Positions 1 to 8,643 of a DNA stretch of 32,968 nt are shown one piece after another (the stretch's first letter is position 1; every line of letters starts with the position of its first letter). The stretch is from Oscillospiraceae bacterium (lineage in GTDB: Bacteria > Bacillota > Clostridia > Oscillospirales > Oscillospiraceae): assembly GCA_910574635.1 (NCBI GenBank), contig CAJTCG010000031.1, positions 1 to 32,968 of the forward strand, given 5' to 3'. The notes under the pieces were generated by a model. The model saw only the letters and a program-made list of their open reading frames with translations. It had not been told where the DNA came from and made no database searches. The position numbers were made by a program, and so were the translations under genes.

Positions 1-21
1 TGATCCTTAGACGGCAGGGGT

Positions 22-3000
22 TCAGTCCCCTTCCGCCATCCTCTTGTACCGAGCGCAGCGGGCCTTGACGTCCTCCACAGCCTTCTCATAGAGGGCGTCG
101 GCCTTGCCGGGGAAGTTGTTCTTCAAGGAGGCAAAGCGGTTCTCCCCCATCAGGAAGGGCAGCAGCATCGAAGTGTCCGGCTCCGCGGAATCCAGCTGGA
201 AGGGGTTCTTGCCCTCCGCCTTCCGGCGGGGATCGTAGCGGTAGAGCTGCCAATAGCCGCACTCCACGGCCTTCTTCATCTCGTCCTGAGAGCAGCCCAT
301 GCCCCTCTTGATATGCTGCTCCAGGCAGGGGCAGTAGCAGATGACGATGGACGGGCCGTCGTACTCCTCCGCCTCCCGCAGGGCCTTGAGGGTCTGGGCC
401 TGGTCCGCGCCCATGGCCACCTGGGCCACGTACACATAGCCGTAGTTCATCAGGATGGCCCCCAGGTCCTTCTTGGCAATCTGCTTGCCGCCCGCGGCGA
501 ACTTCGCCACCGCCGAGGTGGGCGTGGCCTTGGAGGACTGGCCGCCGGTGTTGGAATAGACCTCGGTGTCCAGCACCAGCAGATTCACGTTCCGGTTCTG
601 GGCACAGACATGGTCGATGCCGCCGAAGCCGATGTCATAGGCCCAGCCGTCGCCGCCGATGGCCCACACGGACTTCTTCGCCAGGAACTCCTTGTTCTCC
701 AGGATATACCGGACCTCCGGCGTCTGCTCAACGGCCTCCAGAGCGGCAATCAGCGCGTCGGTGAGGACCCGGGATTTCTGGGAATCCTCCCAGCCCTCGA
801 GATACGCGCTCACGGCTTCCACAGCCACGCCCGCCTCCTTCAGGGCCTCCAGGCGGATCAGCAGCTCCTTGCGGATGGCGTCCTGGGCGTGGAAGAAGCC
901 GTAGGCAAACTCGGCGTTGTCCTCAAACAGCGAGTGCTCCCAGGCGGGGCCCCGCCCCTGGTCGTCCCGGCAGTAGGGCAGGATGGGCGCGCCGCCGCTG
1001 ATGGCGGAGGAGCAGCCCGCCGCGTTGCCCGCGTACATCCGCTCGCCCACCATCTGGCTGAGGAGCTTGATATACGTCGTCTCCGCGCAGCCCGCGCAGG
1101 CGGAGGAGAACTGGAAGTAGGGCTTGGCGAACTGGATGTTTTTCACGCTCTTGCTGCTGATAACTTCCGGCTTTAAGTATTTCTCGTTCATAGCCACCTG
1201 GTCGAAGAGCGTCTGTTCCGGCTTCATCTCCTCGAAGGGAGTCATGACCAGGGCGTCGGCGGACTTCTCGCTCTGGTTGGCGGGGCAGGCCGTCAGGCAC
1301 ACGCCGCAGCCCAGGCAGTCATAGGGGCTGACCTGCATGCGGAAGGAATACGCCGGGGCGTCCTTCCCCAGGCCCTTGGCGGGCGCCGTGGCAAAGGCGG
1401 CGGGAACCTCGGCTTTTTCAGCCTCGGTCAGCAGCACCGGGCGGATGGCGGCGTGGGGGCAGCTCATGGCGCAGCGGTTGCACTGGATGCAGCTCTCGGC
1501 GTTCCACTTGGGCACCGTAATCGCAACGCCCCGCTTGGAGTACGCGGAGGTGCCGTTCTCCCAGGTGCCGGAGAGCACGCCGTGCTTTTTGAACACGGAC
1601 ACCGGCAGCTTGTCGCCCTGCTGGCGGTCCATGGGCAGCACGATCTCCTTGACGAAATCGCTGGCCTGAATTTCCGGGGCGGGCGCATCGGGGGCGGAGG
1701 CCCAGCTCTCGGGGATTTCCACCTTCACCGCCGCGCTGACGCCCACGTCTACAGCGGCGTTGTTCATGTCCACGATTTTCTGCCCGGCCTTTTTGAAATA
1801 GGAATTGTAGTTGTTTTTCTTCATGTCCTCCACGGCCATATCCAAGGGGATGACCTTGGTCAGGGCGAAGAAGGCCGATTGCAGGATGCTGTTGGTCCGG
1901 TTGGCCCCCAGGCCCACCTGGACGGCCAGCTTGGCGGCGTCGATGATGTAGAATTGGGCGTGCTTCTTCGCCAGGTCCCGCTTCATCTTCCCGGGCAGAC
2001 GCTCTTCCAGCTCTTCCGCGCTCCAGGGGCAGTTCAGGAGGTAGATGCCGCCTTCCTTCAAGTCCTCGGTGGTGTCGTATTTTTGGATGTACGTGGGGGC
2101 GTGGACCGCCACGAAGTCCGCGGAGCTCACCAGGTAGGTAGACCGGATGGGCTCATCGCCAAAGCGCAGGTGGCTCTGGGTCAGGCCGCCGGACTTCATG
2201 GTGTCGTAGGAGAAATAGGCCTGGGCGTACTTGCCCGCGATGAGGCCGATGGTGGAAATGGCGTTTTTGTTGGCTCCCACGGTGCCGTCGCCCCCCAGGC
2301 CCCAGAGCTTGCAGGACACCTGTCCCGGATGGGGCAGCTCGATTTCCTGGTAGTCCAGGGAGGTGTGGGTCACGTCGTCGATGATGCCGATGGTAAAGCT
2401 GTTTTTCGGCGCGTCCTGCCGGAGGTTGTCATAGACGGCGATGAACTGGCCCGGGGTGGTGTCCTTGGAGGAAAGGCCGTAGCGGCCCCCCACCACCTGG
2501 ATGTTCCCCCGGCCCGCCTGGGCCAGGGCGGTCACCACGTCCAGATACAGCGGCTCGCCCACGCTGCCGGGCTCCTTGGAGCGGTCCAGCACCGCGATTT
2601 TCTTCACCGTGGCGGGCAAAGCGGCGGCGAAGTGCTTCACGGAGAAGGGGCGGTACAGGTGGACTTGCAGCAGGCCCACCTTCCGGCCCTGCTGGTTGAG
2701 GTAGTCCACCGTCTCCTTCACCGCCTCGGAGGCGGAGCACATGACCACGATGACTTCCTCCGCGTCCTCCGCGCCGTAGTAGTTGAAGAGCTGGTAATTC
2801 CGGCCCGTCAGCTGGTTGATTTCGTCCATGTAATGCTGGACGGTATCCGGCAGGGCGGCGGTGGTTTCGTTCACGCCCTCCTTGCACTGGAAGTAGATGT
2901 CCGGGTTTACATTGTTGCCCCGGTTGGTGGGGTGCTCCGGGTTCAGGCACTGGCGGCGGAACGCCTGGAGGGCCTCCCAGTCCACCAGGCCCCGCAGGTC

Positions 3001-3567
3001 CTCGTAGTCCAGGGCCTCGATGCGCTGCATCTCGTGGGAGGTGCGGAAGCCGTCGAAGCAGTGCATGAAGGCGTAGCGGGAATGGATGGCGGACAGATGC
3101 GCCACCGCCCCCAGGTCCATGGCCTCCTGGGGAGAGGCGGACATGAGCATGGCGTAGCCGGTGGTGCGGCAGGTCATGAAGTCCGTGTGGTCGCCGAAGA
3201 TGGAGTGGTGGTTAGAAGTCACCACCCGGGAGGCGATGTGCATGACGTTGGGCAGGAACTGGCCCCCCATGGCGTACATGGCGGGGATCATCAGCATCAG
3301 GCCCTGGGAGGAGGTGAAGGTGGTGGTCAGCGCGCCCGCCTGGGCCGCGCCGTGGCAGGTGCCAGCCGCCCCCGCCTCGGACTGCATCTGGATCACGTCC
3401 ACCGTGGACCCGAACAGGTTCTTCCGCCCCTTGGCGGACCACTCGTCCACCTTCTCCGCCATGGGAGACGACGGCGTGATGGGATAGATGGCCGCTACCT
3501 CCGTGAAGGCGTAGGCCACATGGGCGGCGGCTGTGTTGCCGTCCATGACGACGTATTGTTTCTTCAT
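22..3567 (-). CDS. nifJ: pyruvate:ferredoxin (flavodoxin) oxidoreductase
   Basis: This enzyme oxidatively decarboxylates pyruvate with CoA to acetyl-CoA and CO2 and passes electrons to ferredoxin or flavodoxin in the cytoplasm; it is central to anaerobic fermentation. The 1181 residues match the usual single-chain enzyme of about 1170-1200. In order one sees the N-terminal pyruvate/TPP region (AIYPITPSSPM near residue 27), two 4Fe-4S motifs (CIQCNRCAMSCP near 692 and CLGCGVCLTACP near 752) and the C-terminal TPP-binding region (GGDGWAYDIGFGG near 970, then YSNTGGQSSKATP). The open frame runs a further 61 codons upstream to 3750, but the start at 3567 is preferred because it begins with the conserved MKKQYVVMDGN and has an AAGGAAAG ribosome site. 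The gene is intact and has its own promoter (3722-3750), giving a leader of about 145 nt. The divergent neighbour is an IclR regulator. Confidence 0.97.
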   Translation of the reverse strand: MKKQYVVMDGNTAAAHVAYAFTEVAAIYPITPSSPMAEKVDEWSAKGRKNLFGSTVDVIQMQSEAGAAGTCHGAAQAGALTTTFTSSQGLMLMIPAMYAMGGQFLPNVMHIASRVVTSNHHSIFGDHTDFMTCRTTGYAMLMSASPQEAMDLGAVAHLSAIHSRYAFMHCFDGFRTSHEMQRIEALDYEDLRGLVDWEALQAFRRQCLNPEHPTNRGNNVNPDIYFQCKEGVNETTAALPDTVQHYMDEINQLTGRNYQLFNYYGAEDAEEVIVVMCSASEAVKETVDYLNQQGRKVGLLQVHLYRPFSVKHFAAALPATVKKIAVLDRSKEPGSVGEPLYLDVVTALAQAGRGNIQVVGGRYGLSSKDTTPGQFIAVYDNLRQDAPKNSFTIGIIDDVTHTSLDYQEIELPHPGQVSCKLWGLGGDGTVGANKNAISTIGLIAGKYAQAYFSYDTMKSGGLTQSHLRFGDEPIRSTYLVSSADFVAVHAPTYIQKYDTTEDLKEGGIYLLNCPWSAEELEERLPGKMKRDLAKKHAQFYIIDAAKLAVQVGLGANRTNSILQSAFFALTKVIPLDMAVEDMKKNNYNSYFKKAGQKIVDMNNAAVDVGVSAAVKVEIPESWASAPDAPAPEIQASDFVKEIVLPMDRQQGDKLPVSVFKKHGVLSGTWENGTSAYSKRGVAITVPKWNAESCIQCNRCAMSCPHAAIRPVLLTEAEKAEVPAAFATAPAKGLGKDAPAYSFRMQVSPYDCLGCGVCLTACPANQSEKSADALVMTPFEEMKPEQTLFDQVAMNEKYLKPEVISSKSVKNIQFAKPYFQFSSACAGCAETTYIKLLSQMVGERMYAGNAAGCSSAISGGAPILPYCRDDQGRGPAWEHSLFEDNAEFAYGFFHAQDAIRKELLIRLEALKEAGVAVEAVSAYLEGWEDSQKSRVLTDALIAALEAVEQTPEVRYILENKEFLAKKSVWAIGGDGWAYDIGFGGIDHVCAQNRNVNLLVLDTEVYSNTGGQSSKATPTSAVAKFAAGGKQIAKKDLGAILMNYGYVYVAQVAMGADQAQTLKALREAEEYDGPSIVICYCPCLEQHIKRGMGCSQDEMKKAVECGYWQLYRYDPRRKAEGKNPFQLDSAEPDTSMLLPFLMGENRFASLKNNFPGKADALYEKAVEDVKARCARYKRMAEGD

Positions 3568-3721
3568 GACTGACTTTCCTTTCTGACTGTGATGTCCCGC
3601 GCGTTCATGCGGGCAGAACAGGGAGTACCTTTGACAAAGGGCAATTCCGTTTTGCGGAAAGCGATTCCGAAAAGAGAAAATAAAATAGTACACAAAACGC
3701 CGACTTTGTGTTACACTTTTT

Positions 3722-3750
3722 ATCATAAGCATTTTAAATGGGGTTGTCAA
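3722..3750 (-). promoter_or_regulatory. sigma-A type promoter of nifJ
   Basis: On the minus strand a perfect -35 TTGACA (3745-3750) is followed after exactly 17 bases by -10 TATGAT (3722-3727). Transcription would start near 3715 and leave a leader of roughly 145 nt before the nifJ start. In this leader, 3628-3640 is a 13-bp palindrome (CCTTTGACAAAGG) of unknown role. Confidence 0.8.
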
Positions 3751-3984
3751 GGTTTAGAGAGCTACATATTCCAAAAAAGCGTTTTGCACGAAAAAGTGCT
3801 CAATTTTTTAATAAACACCACAAACAGACTTTTATGGCGGTTTATAAGATGCCCGGCGGGCATGGAGGCCAGACGGTTTTCCAGCGAAAAACCCTAGGTG
3901 CAATCCCGAGACGGCCAGGTCCTGTCCGGCGTTCCGGTCTTTGGAATGCCGCCGCGATACATGGGGGAAGGAGTAAAGGTTGTT

Positions 3985-4758
3985 ATGGCGAGAGAGCAGA
4001 TTTCCAGCATCCTTCGGGCGCTGCAGATTTTGGAGTGCTTTACCGACAACAAAACAGAATGGACGCTGAAAGCACTGGTAAAGCAACTGGACATGCCGAC
4101 CACCACGGTGTTCCGGCAGGTGTCTACTCTGACTGCCCAGCAGTACCTGATTCAGGACCCCGTGCGAAAAAGCTATCAGGTTGGCCCCCGGCTGATGCTG
4201 CTGGCTACTTCCATTCTGAGCCAGTCGGATCTGCGCCGCTTGGCCCGGCCGGAGCTGGAACACCTCAGCGACATCGTTCAGGAGACGATCAACCTCAGTG
4301 TCCTGTTGGAGCGGGATATCTTCTATTTGGACAAGGTGGAAACGCGCCGCTCCATCGTCTGCAATACCCGGATTGGCAGCCGCGCCCCCGCTTATGCCAC
4401 CAGCTGCGGCAAAGCGATTATGGCGAGCCGCAGCGAAGAGGAAATCGACAGCTTCTGCCTGTGGATGGAGCGAGAGGCTCAGCCGCTGACGGAACGCACC
4501 ATCACGAACTCGGCGCGGATGCGGAAGGAGCTGGCGGAGGCCAGGATCAAGGGCTATGCCATGGACGACGGAGAGATAGAGACGGGGCTGATCTGTTACG
4601 GCGCTCCGGTCTACGACATGAACCAAAAGGTTGTTGCGGCGGTCAGCGTGTCCGGGCCGGAGTACCGGATGCGGGCGGAGCAGGAGCTAATGATCCGGGA
4701 GGTCCGGAAGGCAGCGGCCGCCGTCTCCCGCCTGCTGGGCTACACGGATACGCGGTAA
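3985..4758 (+). CDS. IclR-family transcriptional regulator
   Basis: A 257-residue IclR-type repressor/activator. The N-terminal winged helix-turn-helix spans about residues 5-65 (LKALVKQLDMPTTTVFRQVSTL) and is followed by the effector-binding domain with the family-typical region around SRAPAYATSCGKAIMA and GYAMDDGEIETGLICYGAPV near the C-terminus. An upstream in-frame extension exists to 3898, but the ATG at 3985 gives the normal family length and has AAGGAG at 3968-3973 plus AAAGG closer in. It is divergent from nifJ across a 417-bp gap that holds the nifJ promoter, so control of nifJ or of a carboxylate pathway is possible; this is inference from position only. Its own promoter is not clear: TTGTCA at 3744-3749 overlaps the nifJ -35 back to back, but the matching -10 is weak. 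Confidence 0.93.
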   Translation: MAREQISSILRALQILECFTDNKTEWTLKALVKQLDMPTTTVFRQVSTLTAQQYLIQDPVRKSYQVGPRLMLLATSILSQSDLRRLARPELEHLSDIVQETINLSVLLERDIFYLDKVETRRSIVCNTRIGSRAPAYATSCGKAIMASRSEEEIDSFCLWMEREAQPLTERTITNSARMRKELAEARIKGYAMDDGEIETGLICYGAPVYDMNQKVVAAVSVSGPEYRMRAEQELMIREVRKAAAAVSRLLGYTDTR

Positions 4759-4760
4759 AA

Positions 4761-4781
4761 GCCGGTCTTTCCCATACCGGC
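4761..4781 (+). terminator. possible terminator after the IclR gene
   Basis: GCCGGT (4761-4766) pairs with ACCGGC (4776-4781) directly after the IclR stop codon. The following T-run is short and interrupted, so this is a weak candidate. Confidence 0.3.
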
Positions 4782-4847
4782 GGCTGTTTATGCGGCGGAG
4801 CGACCTGGGAATCTGATACAAATGATGGCTCCGAAGGAAACATTTTG

Positions 4848-5795
4848 TCAGCGTCCCGTTTGATTCGGCACCTTGACAAAAACGAATAAATTATTATTAA
4901 CAAAAACTTGAGCGTCCGTTAAGAACCTGAGCATCTCTCCATATCTTTGGTATAACAATGCGTTAACTTGGCACTTTGTTTCTGATTCTGCATACAATGT
5001 AGGATCACGAAACACATCAATCGTTTCAGTTATCAATTTTTCTTTATTATCTGACTTTAAATCAATTGTTTTCGTTGAAAAATCGAATTTGAGATCGCAA
5101 CGAATACAGTCTTCAAGAAAATTTCTTACTAATCGATAAGGATATCTCAGGCAGATTGCATTTGGAACTAAAGTGATAATACTGTTGACAATATTTTCAT
5201 AGGTATCAATCCGGCATAAGGATTCAAGCGCTATCCATATATTCATGTATTTTCTTCCAATGCCATAGATAATCGGCTTAAATTTGCGTAGCTAAACGAT
5301 GACAGAGTTATAATCGCAAAATGAGCCGCACTATATATATCATGGGCTTCAGTTTTTTCAATTATGTAATCTTGAGTTTCTTTAAACAGGGTTTTGTCGA
5401 TATCTGGAAAAATCTAAATAATTTGTTCCCCATTTTTCTCATCTATTTCGAAAGAACTTAACTGTGTCACTACTGTATTTCGAGTTTCCTCTCTTGTTTT
5501 TCCATCTTTAGGAGCAATTTTTAATCTGATGGGAAGAAAAATAGCATATTCTTGCTTTTTGCCTTTATTACTTTGGACAAAAAACCTTTTGCGCTGCTAT
5601 TTTTAGAATCTTCATATTTGAGGGTATCAATCTTCCAGAACAGCGCTTTTACAGACCAGCCTAAATCCACACACCTGCTTATAAACTGCGAGATTAATGC
5701 ATGTTGTTCTGCAGACTGAGTATCAATAGATAAGACTAGTTTTTGTGTCAATGTAATATCATAGTCTCTTTCAAGTTTTACATAACAATATTTTA
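4848..5795 (-). pseudogene. broken AT-rich gene of unknown function
   Basis: Three open segments on the minus strand join into one likely protein. The first (5793 down to about 5530, beginning KYCYVKLERDYDITLTQKL) ends in FFFPSD; a one-base shift there leads into RLKIAPKDGKTREETRN (about 5530-5250), which has an internal TAG after DEKNGEQII and then shifts frame near 5250 into NIWIALESLCRIDTYENIV, ending at 4848. The whole is strikingly AT-rich compared with its neighbours, which suggests foreign origin. Its 5' end is removed by the IS630 insertion at the TA at 5794-5795. I do not recognise the family. The frame can be followed on the far side of the IS (from 7022 upward, ...NKRRETGADA), but that part is GC-rich, so continuity there is doubtful. 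Confidence 0.55.
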
Positions 5796-6973
5796 TTACT
5801 TCTGCGGACAAATATAGGAAAGCGAAGGATGAAGGAAGAAACTGGAAACAGCAGAGGGATGATGTTGTAATCTGCGCACAAATGACTGGATTTTGTGGGA
5901 AATATCTTCTGAGGTATAGGGCAGCTGTCCCGAGTGAACGGAAATTTTCAAAGCGTGATTCAAATATTCACCAGGGTTGTATTCCGGTGCGTAGGGAGGC
6001 AGGAAGAACACCTCCATCTTCTCCTTGTTCTTCTCCACCCAGGCCGCAGCAAGCTTCCCGTGATGCACCTTCAGATTATTACTTCCGAACTGAAAGGCCG
6101 GAAGTAATATGTGCCATGTTTTGCGGTTGCCGCTGTTTACAGCGGCGAGCAAAACGGCTTGAATCAAATTTATTATTTCCGAGCTTTACGCTCGGAAATA
6201 ATATCCAAAATCAAGAACACGTTCTGCTCCGATGTGCGCATCAGCCGCTCCATGAAACGGATCAGCCGCTGTTGGTTCATGGTGTCCTGATAAACCATGA
6301 ACCGGACGCTGCCCTGGCTGCTGATGGCAGAGATCATATTGACCCTCTGCCGGTTCGTCTCCACTGGCAGCACGGGAGGACGACCCTTAGGGGAGAAGCT
6401 GCGTTCTACTATGTCGCAGTTGCTTACCCCAGTCTCATCTGCCCAATAGATGATGGCGTTTTCCGCTTTCGCACGCTTCAAAACAGCGGGATATTCCTCG
6501 TTTTTCCACCTTTAGATGCCCGGAGGCTTCTGTCTCCGCGCACGCTTCACCGGGCGCTGGCAGCTCATGCCCCAGCGCTTCATGTAATCCGACAGCGTCC
6601 GCTCGTTAATCGTTTTGTGGAATTCCTTCTGGATATATTCCCGCGTCCGTCCCAATGTCCACAGCCTGCCGGTGATTCCGAATTCTTCCGGCACTTTCTC
6701 CACAATTGTCTTCCGGATATTCTCTTGCTCTTCCGGGGTTAGAACCACATGGCTCCCGGGCTTTCACCCGTATTTTTTCCGTTCCAGGGAGGCCAATCCT
6801 TTTCGTTGATACGCTGTCCGTATTTCGCTCGCGCGATTCTGGCGTACGCCGGTTAATCCCTCAATTTCTTTTCTCGTTTTCCCCAATTCCTTGAGCCGTA
6901 CGACCTGTCTGCGTATCTCCTTGAGTCCCTCGCTCCCTACTCTCCTCAAGTCGATGTATTCCATACACTCCAT
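5796..6973 (-). pseudogene. IS630-family transposase, inactivated
   Basis: The frame starts at 6973 (MECMEYIDLRR), with an N-terminal helix-turn-helix (TRKEIEGLTGVRQNRASEI) and a DDE catalytic domain: YWADETG holds the first Asp, LILD the second, and APEYNPGEYLNHALK the final Glu. It is broken by an in-frame TGA at 6764-6766 (after LERKKYG), an in-frame TAA at 6512-6514 (after KPPGI), and the 123-bp MITE inserted exactly between the codons of LILD and NLKVHH. Removing the MITE and one TA restores LILDNLKVHHGK without a frame change. Confidence 0.9.
6079..6201 (+). mobile_element. 123-bp three-hairpin MITE, copy 1
   Basis: A non-autonomous element flanked by TA on both sides (6077-6078, 6202-6203). 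It starts TTACTTCCGAACTG and ends GCTCGGAAATAA. It can fold into three hairpins: left, TTACTTCCG/CGGAAGTAA; centre, GTTTTGC and GCCGCTG pairing with CAGCGGC and GCAAAAC around a TTTA loop; right, a 12-bp stem TTATTTCCGAGC/GCTCGGAAATAA. Copy 2 at 10335-10457 has the same length and orientation and differs at only two positions. The ends resemble those of the IS630 element it sits in, so mobilisation by an IS630-type transposase, as for RUP elements of pneumococcus, is likely. Confidence 0.88.
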
Positions 6974-7275
6974 TTTACCTCACCTGCACCCGCTTTCCTA
7001 GCTTTTCTCTCGAAAGTAATATGGCGTCCGCCCCTGTTTCTCGCCGCTTGTTCAATCTCCTGGTTGATGCGAGCGCACCGAATGATGGTTCTACCTGCGC
7101 AAATCGAATGCTGCGAATGAGAGAGACGGCTGACTGACTCCACTACGGGCGTGTTAGCCCAGGATTTTTTGTGTCAGGCCATTTGCTCCCCCATTCTACA
7201 GCTTCAGCTTTGAGACGACAAAAGACACGGCTGGCTGCCGTACCTTATACCGTAACTATATTGTAGGAGGAGTTT

Positions 7276-7593
7276 TTGAACCTGTGCGAGGAATTTGGCC
7301 GACTGGCCGAAAGTGCAAATGGGCTTACCATCCGAAACCGACTGGCCGCCGATTATATAAAACGCCAGGGCTGCCCTGGCAGACTGCCAGTGGAGCTGGA
7401 GACGGGCAGGATTGAGCTGTACCGTGAGAGCAGCCTTAAGGTGGACGAAGCCTTTTTGCTGCAAAGCCTCTACATAGGACAAGAGTACGTTCTTTTTTCA
7501 GAGAGGGAGCAAGTCATCTGGGCATCGGCTGCTGATCTCCAAATGTTTTTGGGCCTGGTAAAATGCTGTGAATACTATGCAGACGTAGATTAG
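7276..7593 (+). CDS. hypothetical protein, in frame with the next gene
   Basis: A 105-residue ORF with a TTG start just after a strong AGGAGGAG site (7265-7272). Nothing in it (GRLAESANGLTIRNRLAADY..., LQSLYIGQEYVLFSEREQ) allows a family call. It ends in TAG at 7591-7593, and the next ORF (7663) is in the same frame with no other stop between. So this may be the N-terminal part of a single longer protein split by a nonsense codon, or a separate small gene translated just before the TOPRIM-like protein. The 5' region 7022-7275 holds nothing else I can support. Confidence 0.5.
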   Translation: MNLCEEFGRLAESANGLTIRNRLAADYIKRQGCPGRLPVELETGRIELYRESSLKVDEAFLLQSLYIGQEYVLFSEREQVIWASAADLQMFLGLVKCCEYYADVD

Positions 7594-7662
7594 TTTTTAA
7601 CCGACAGTTACCTGATTGGGATCAGCCACTATTTTATATGGATCAGTTCCTACAGCAGATGC

Positions 7663-8556
7663 TTGCCGGACCACTATCCCATGCGCTATGAGCAAGGGCG
7701 GATGATAGAACAGATACGCTCCTTTTTGCCCTATGCGGATTCGGTGCTGCGGGAGCTCTATTTCAAGGAATATCAAGAGCGCCTTGGGCATGGTTCAGGT
7801 ATCTGTATACTTACGGAAGGGCCTACCGACTGGGAGCATTTAAACTTCCATCTCAATCGCTTGGGAAAGCACTTCACCCAGGGCCTGAATATCCGCTTGC
7901 ATGAATATGAGTCGGCCAGTAGCCCAGTGGACGCGGAGCAAAAGATGGATATGGGAGGTAATTTACTGTGTGATATGTGCTTTTCGTTTTCAAAAAGGAA
8001 AAATGATGAAATTTACATTTTTATTGCGGATCGAGACAGGAGCGATGTGATAAAAAAGTTGTCGCCCAAGGATGGTGACCAGCCTTTTCGTGCCTGGGGA
8101 AATCATGTATATTCAATCGTGCTGCCGGTTCCAAAGCGCAGAATATCGACCCCGAGTATCTGCATTGAACATTACTACTCCGATGTGGAGATAAAAACGG
8201 AATTTATGTGCGCAGACGGAATCAAGCGCAGATTATATATGGGGAATGAATTTGACCAATACGGAAGGGCAATCAACCTTGATCGGTTTTGTGTCAACTG
8301 TGAGGCATGTGGAAGCGATAGCATACGAATTATCAGCGGATCCGGGAAAAAGGAGCGCGTCATATCACTTACAAAGAACGATGGCACAAACTATGCGCTA
8401 AGTAAAGCATTGTTTGTCGAGCATGTCTGTAATAACGAACTGCAAATCAGTAGGGACACGGAAAAAGCATTTGAAAAGCTGTTTGAAGTGATTCGTAAGA
8501 TAAAACAGTACGATGAGCAGTTAAAGACACAAGAACGTGCTAAAACGCAGAACTAG
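7663..8556 (+). CDS. TOPRIM-like (OLD-family type) putative nuclease
   Basis: The 297-residue reading starts at a TTG; ATG at 7681 (MRYEQGRM) is an alternative, and neither has a good ribosome site. The core looks like a TOPRIM fold: ICILTEGPTDW (Glu near residue 52) and IYIFIADRDRSD (Asp-x-Asp near 123-125), followed by a conserved-looking STPSICIEHYYSDVEIK and, near the C-terminus, NYALSKALFVEHV. TOPRIM domains of this sort occur in OLD nucleases and other phage-defence proteins, where Glu and the Asp pair bind metal. No ATPase domain is present here. The absence of a clear start, and the in-frame TAG 70 bases upstream, suggest it may be the C-terminal part of a split gene. Function in defence is inference. 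Confidence 0.55.
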   Translation: MPDHYPMRYEQGRMIEQIRSFLPYADSVLRELYFKEYQERLGHGSGICILTEGPTDWEHLNFHLNRLGKHFTQGLNIRLHEYESASSPVDAEQKMDMGGNLLCDMCFSFSKRKNDEIYIFIADRDRSDVIKKLSPKDGDQPFRAWGNHVYSIVLPVPKRRISTPSICIEHYYSDVEIKTEFMCADGIKRRLYMGNEFDQYGRAINLDRFCVNCEACGSDSIRIISGSGKKERVISLTKNDGTNYALSKALFVEHVCNNELQISRDTEKAFEKLFEVIRKIKQYDEQLKTQERAKTQN

Positions 8557-8643
8557 CAGGTAACGAAGACTCCTCGTTGCACCTCTTTTATCTACAGAAG
8601 GAACTTTCCCGCTGTGGGAAGGGTACACTGGAGGCATGATAGT

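Larger units (their letters stand above)
5796..7019 (-). mobile_element. degenerate IS630-family insertion sequence
   Basis: The element is bounded by imperfect terminal inverted repeats, TTACTTCTGCGG at 5796 and, on the other strand, TTACTTTCGAGA ending at 7019. Both ends are flanked by TA (5794-5795 and 7020-7021), the target duplication typical of IS630/Tc1-mariner elements. Without the 123-bp MITE plus its TA the element would be about 1.1 kb, the normal IS630 size. The transposase stop codon lies inside the left inverted repeat. It interrupts an AT-rich gene. Confidence 0.8.

Noticed and set aside
1453..3573. 706-residue plus-strand ORF
   Set aside because: It is antisense to nifJ; its His/Gly/Val-rich composition is the mirror of a GC-rich gene on the other strand, and it has no motifs.
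3784..3812. GCAC-GTGC hairpin followed by T6 as a terminator
   Set aside because: The stem is only four base pairs and it lies between promoter and gene.
3738..4889. 383-residue plus-strand ORF over the IclR gene
   Set aside because: Out-of-frame shadow; the IclR frame has full family motifs.
6946..7143. 65-residue minus-strand ORF at the right end of the IS630
   Set aside because: It crosses the IS boundary and has no family features.
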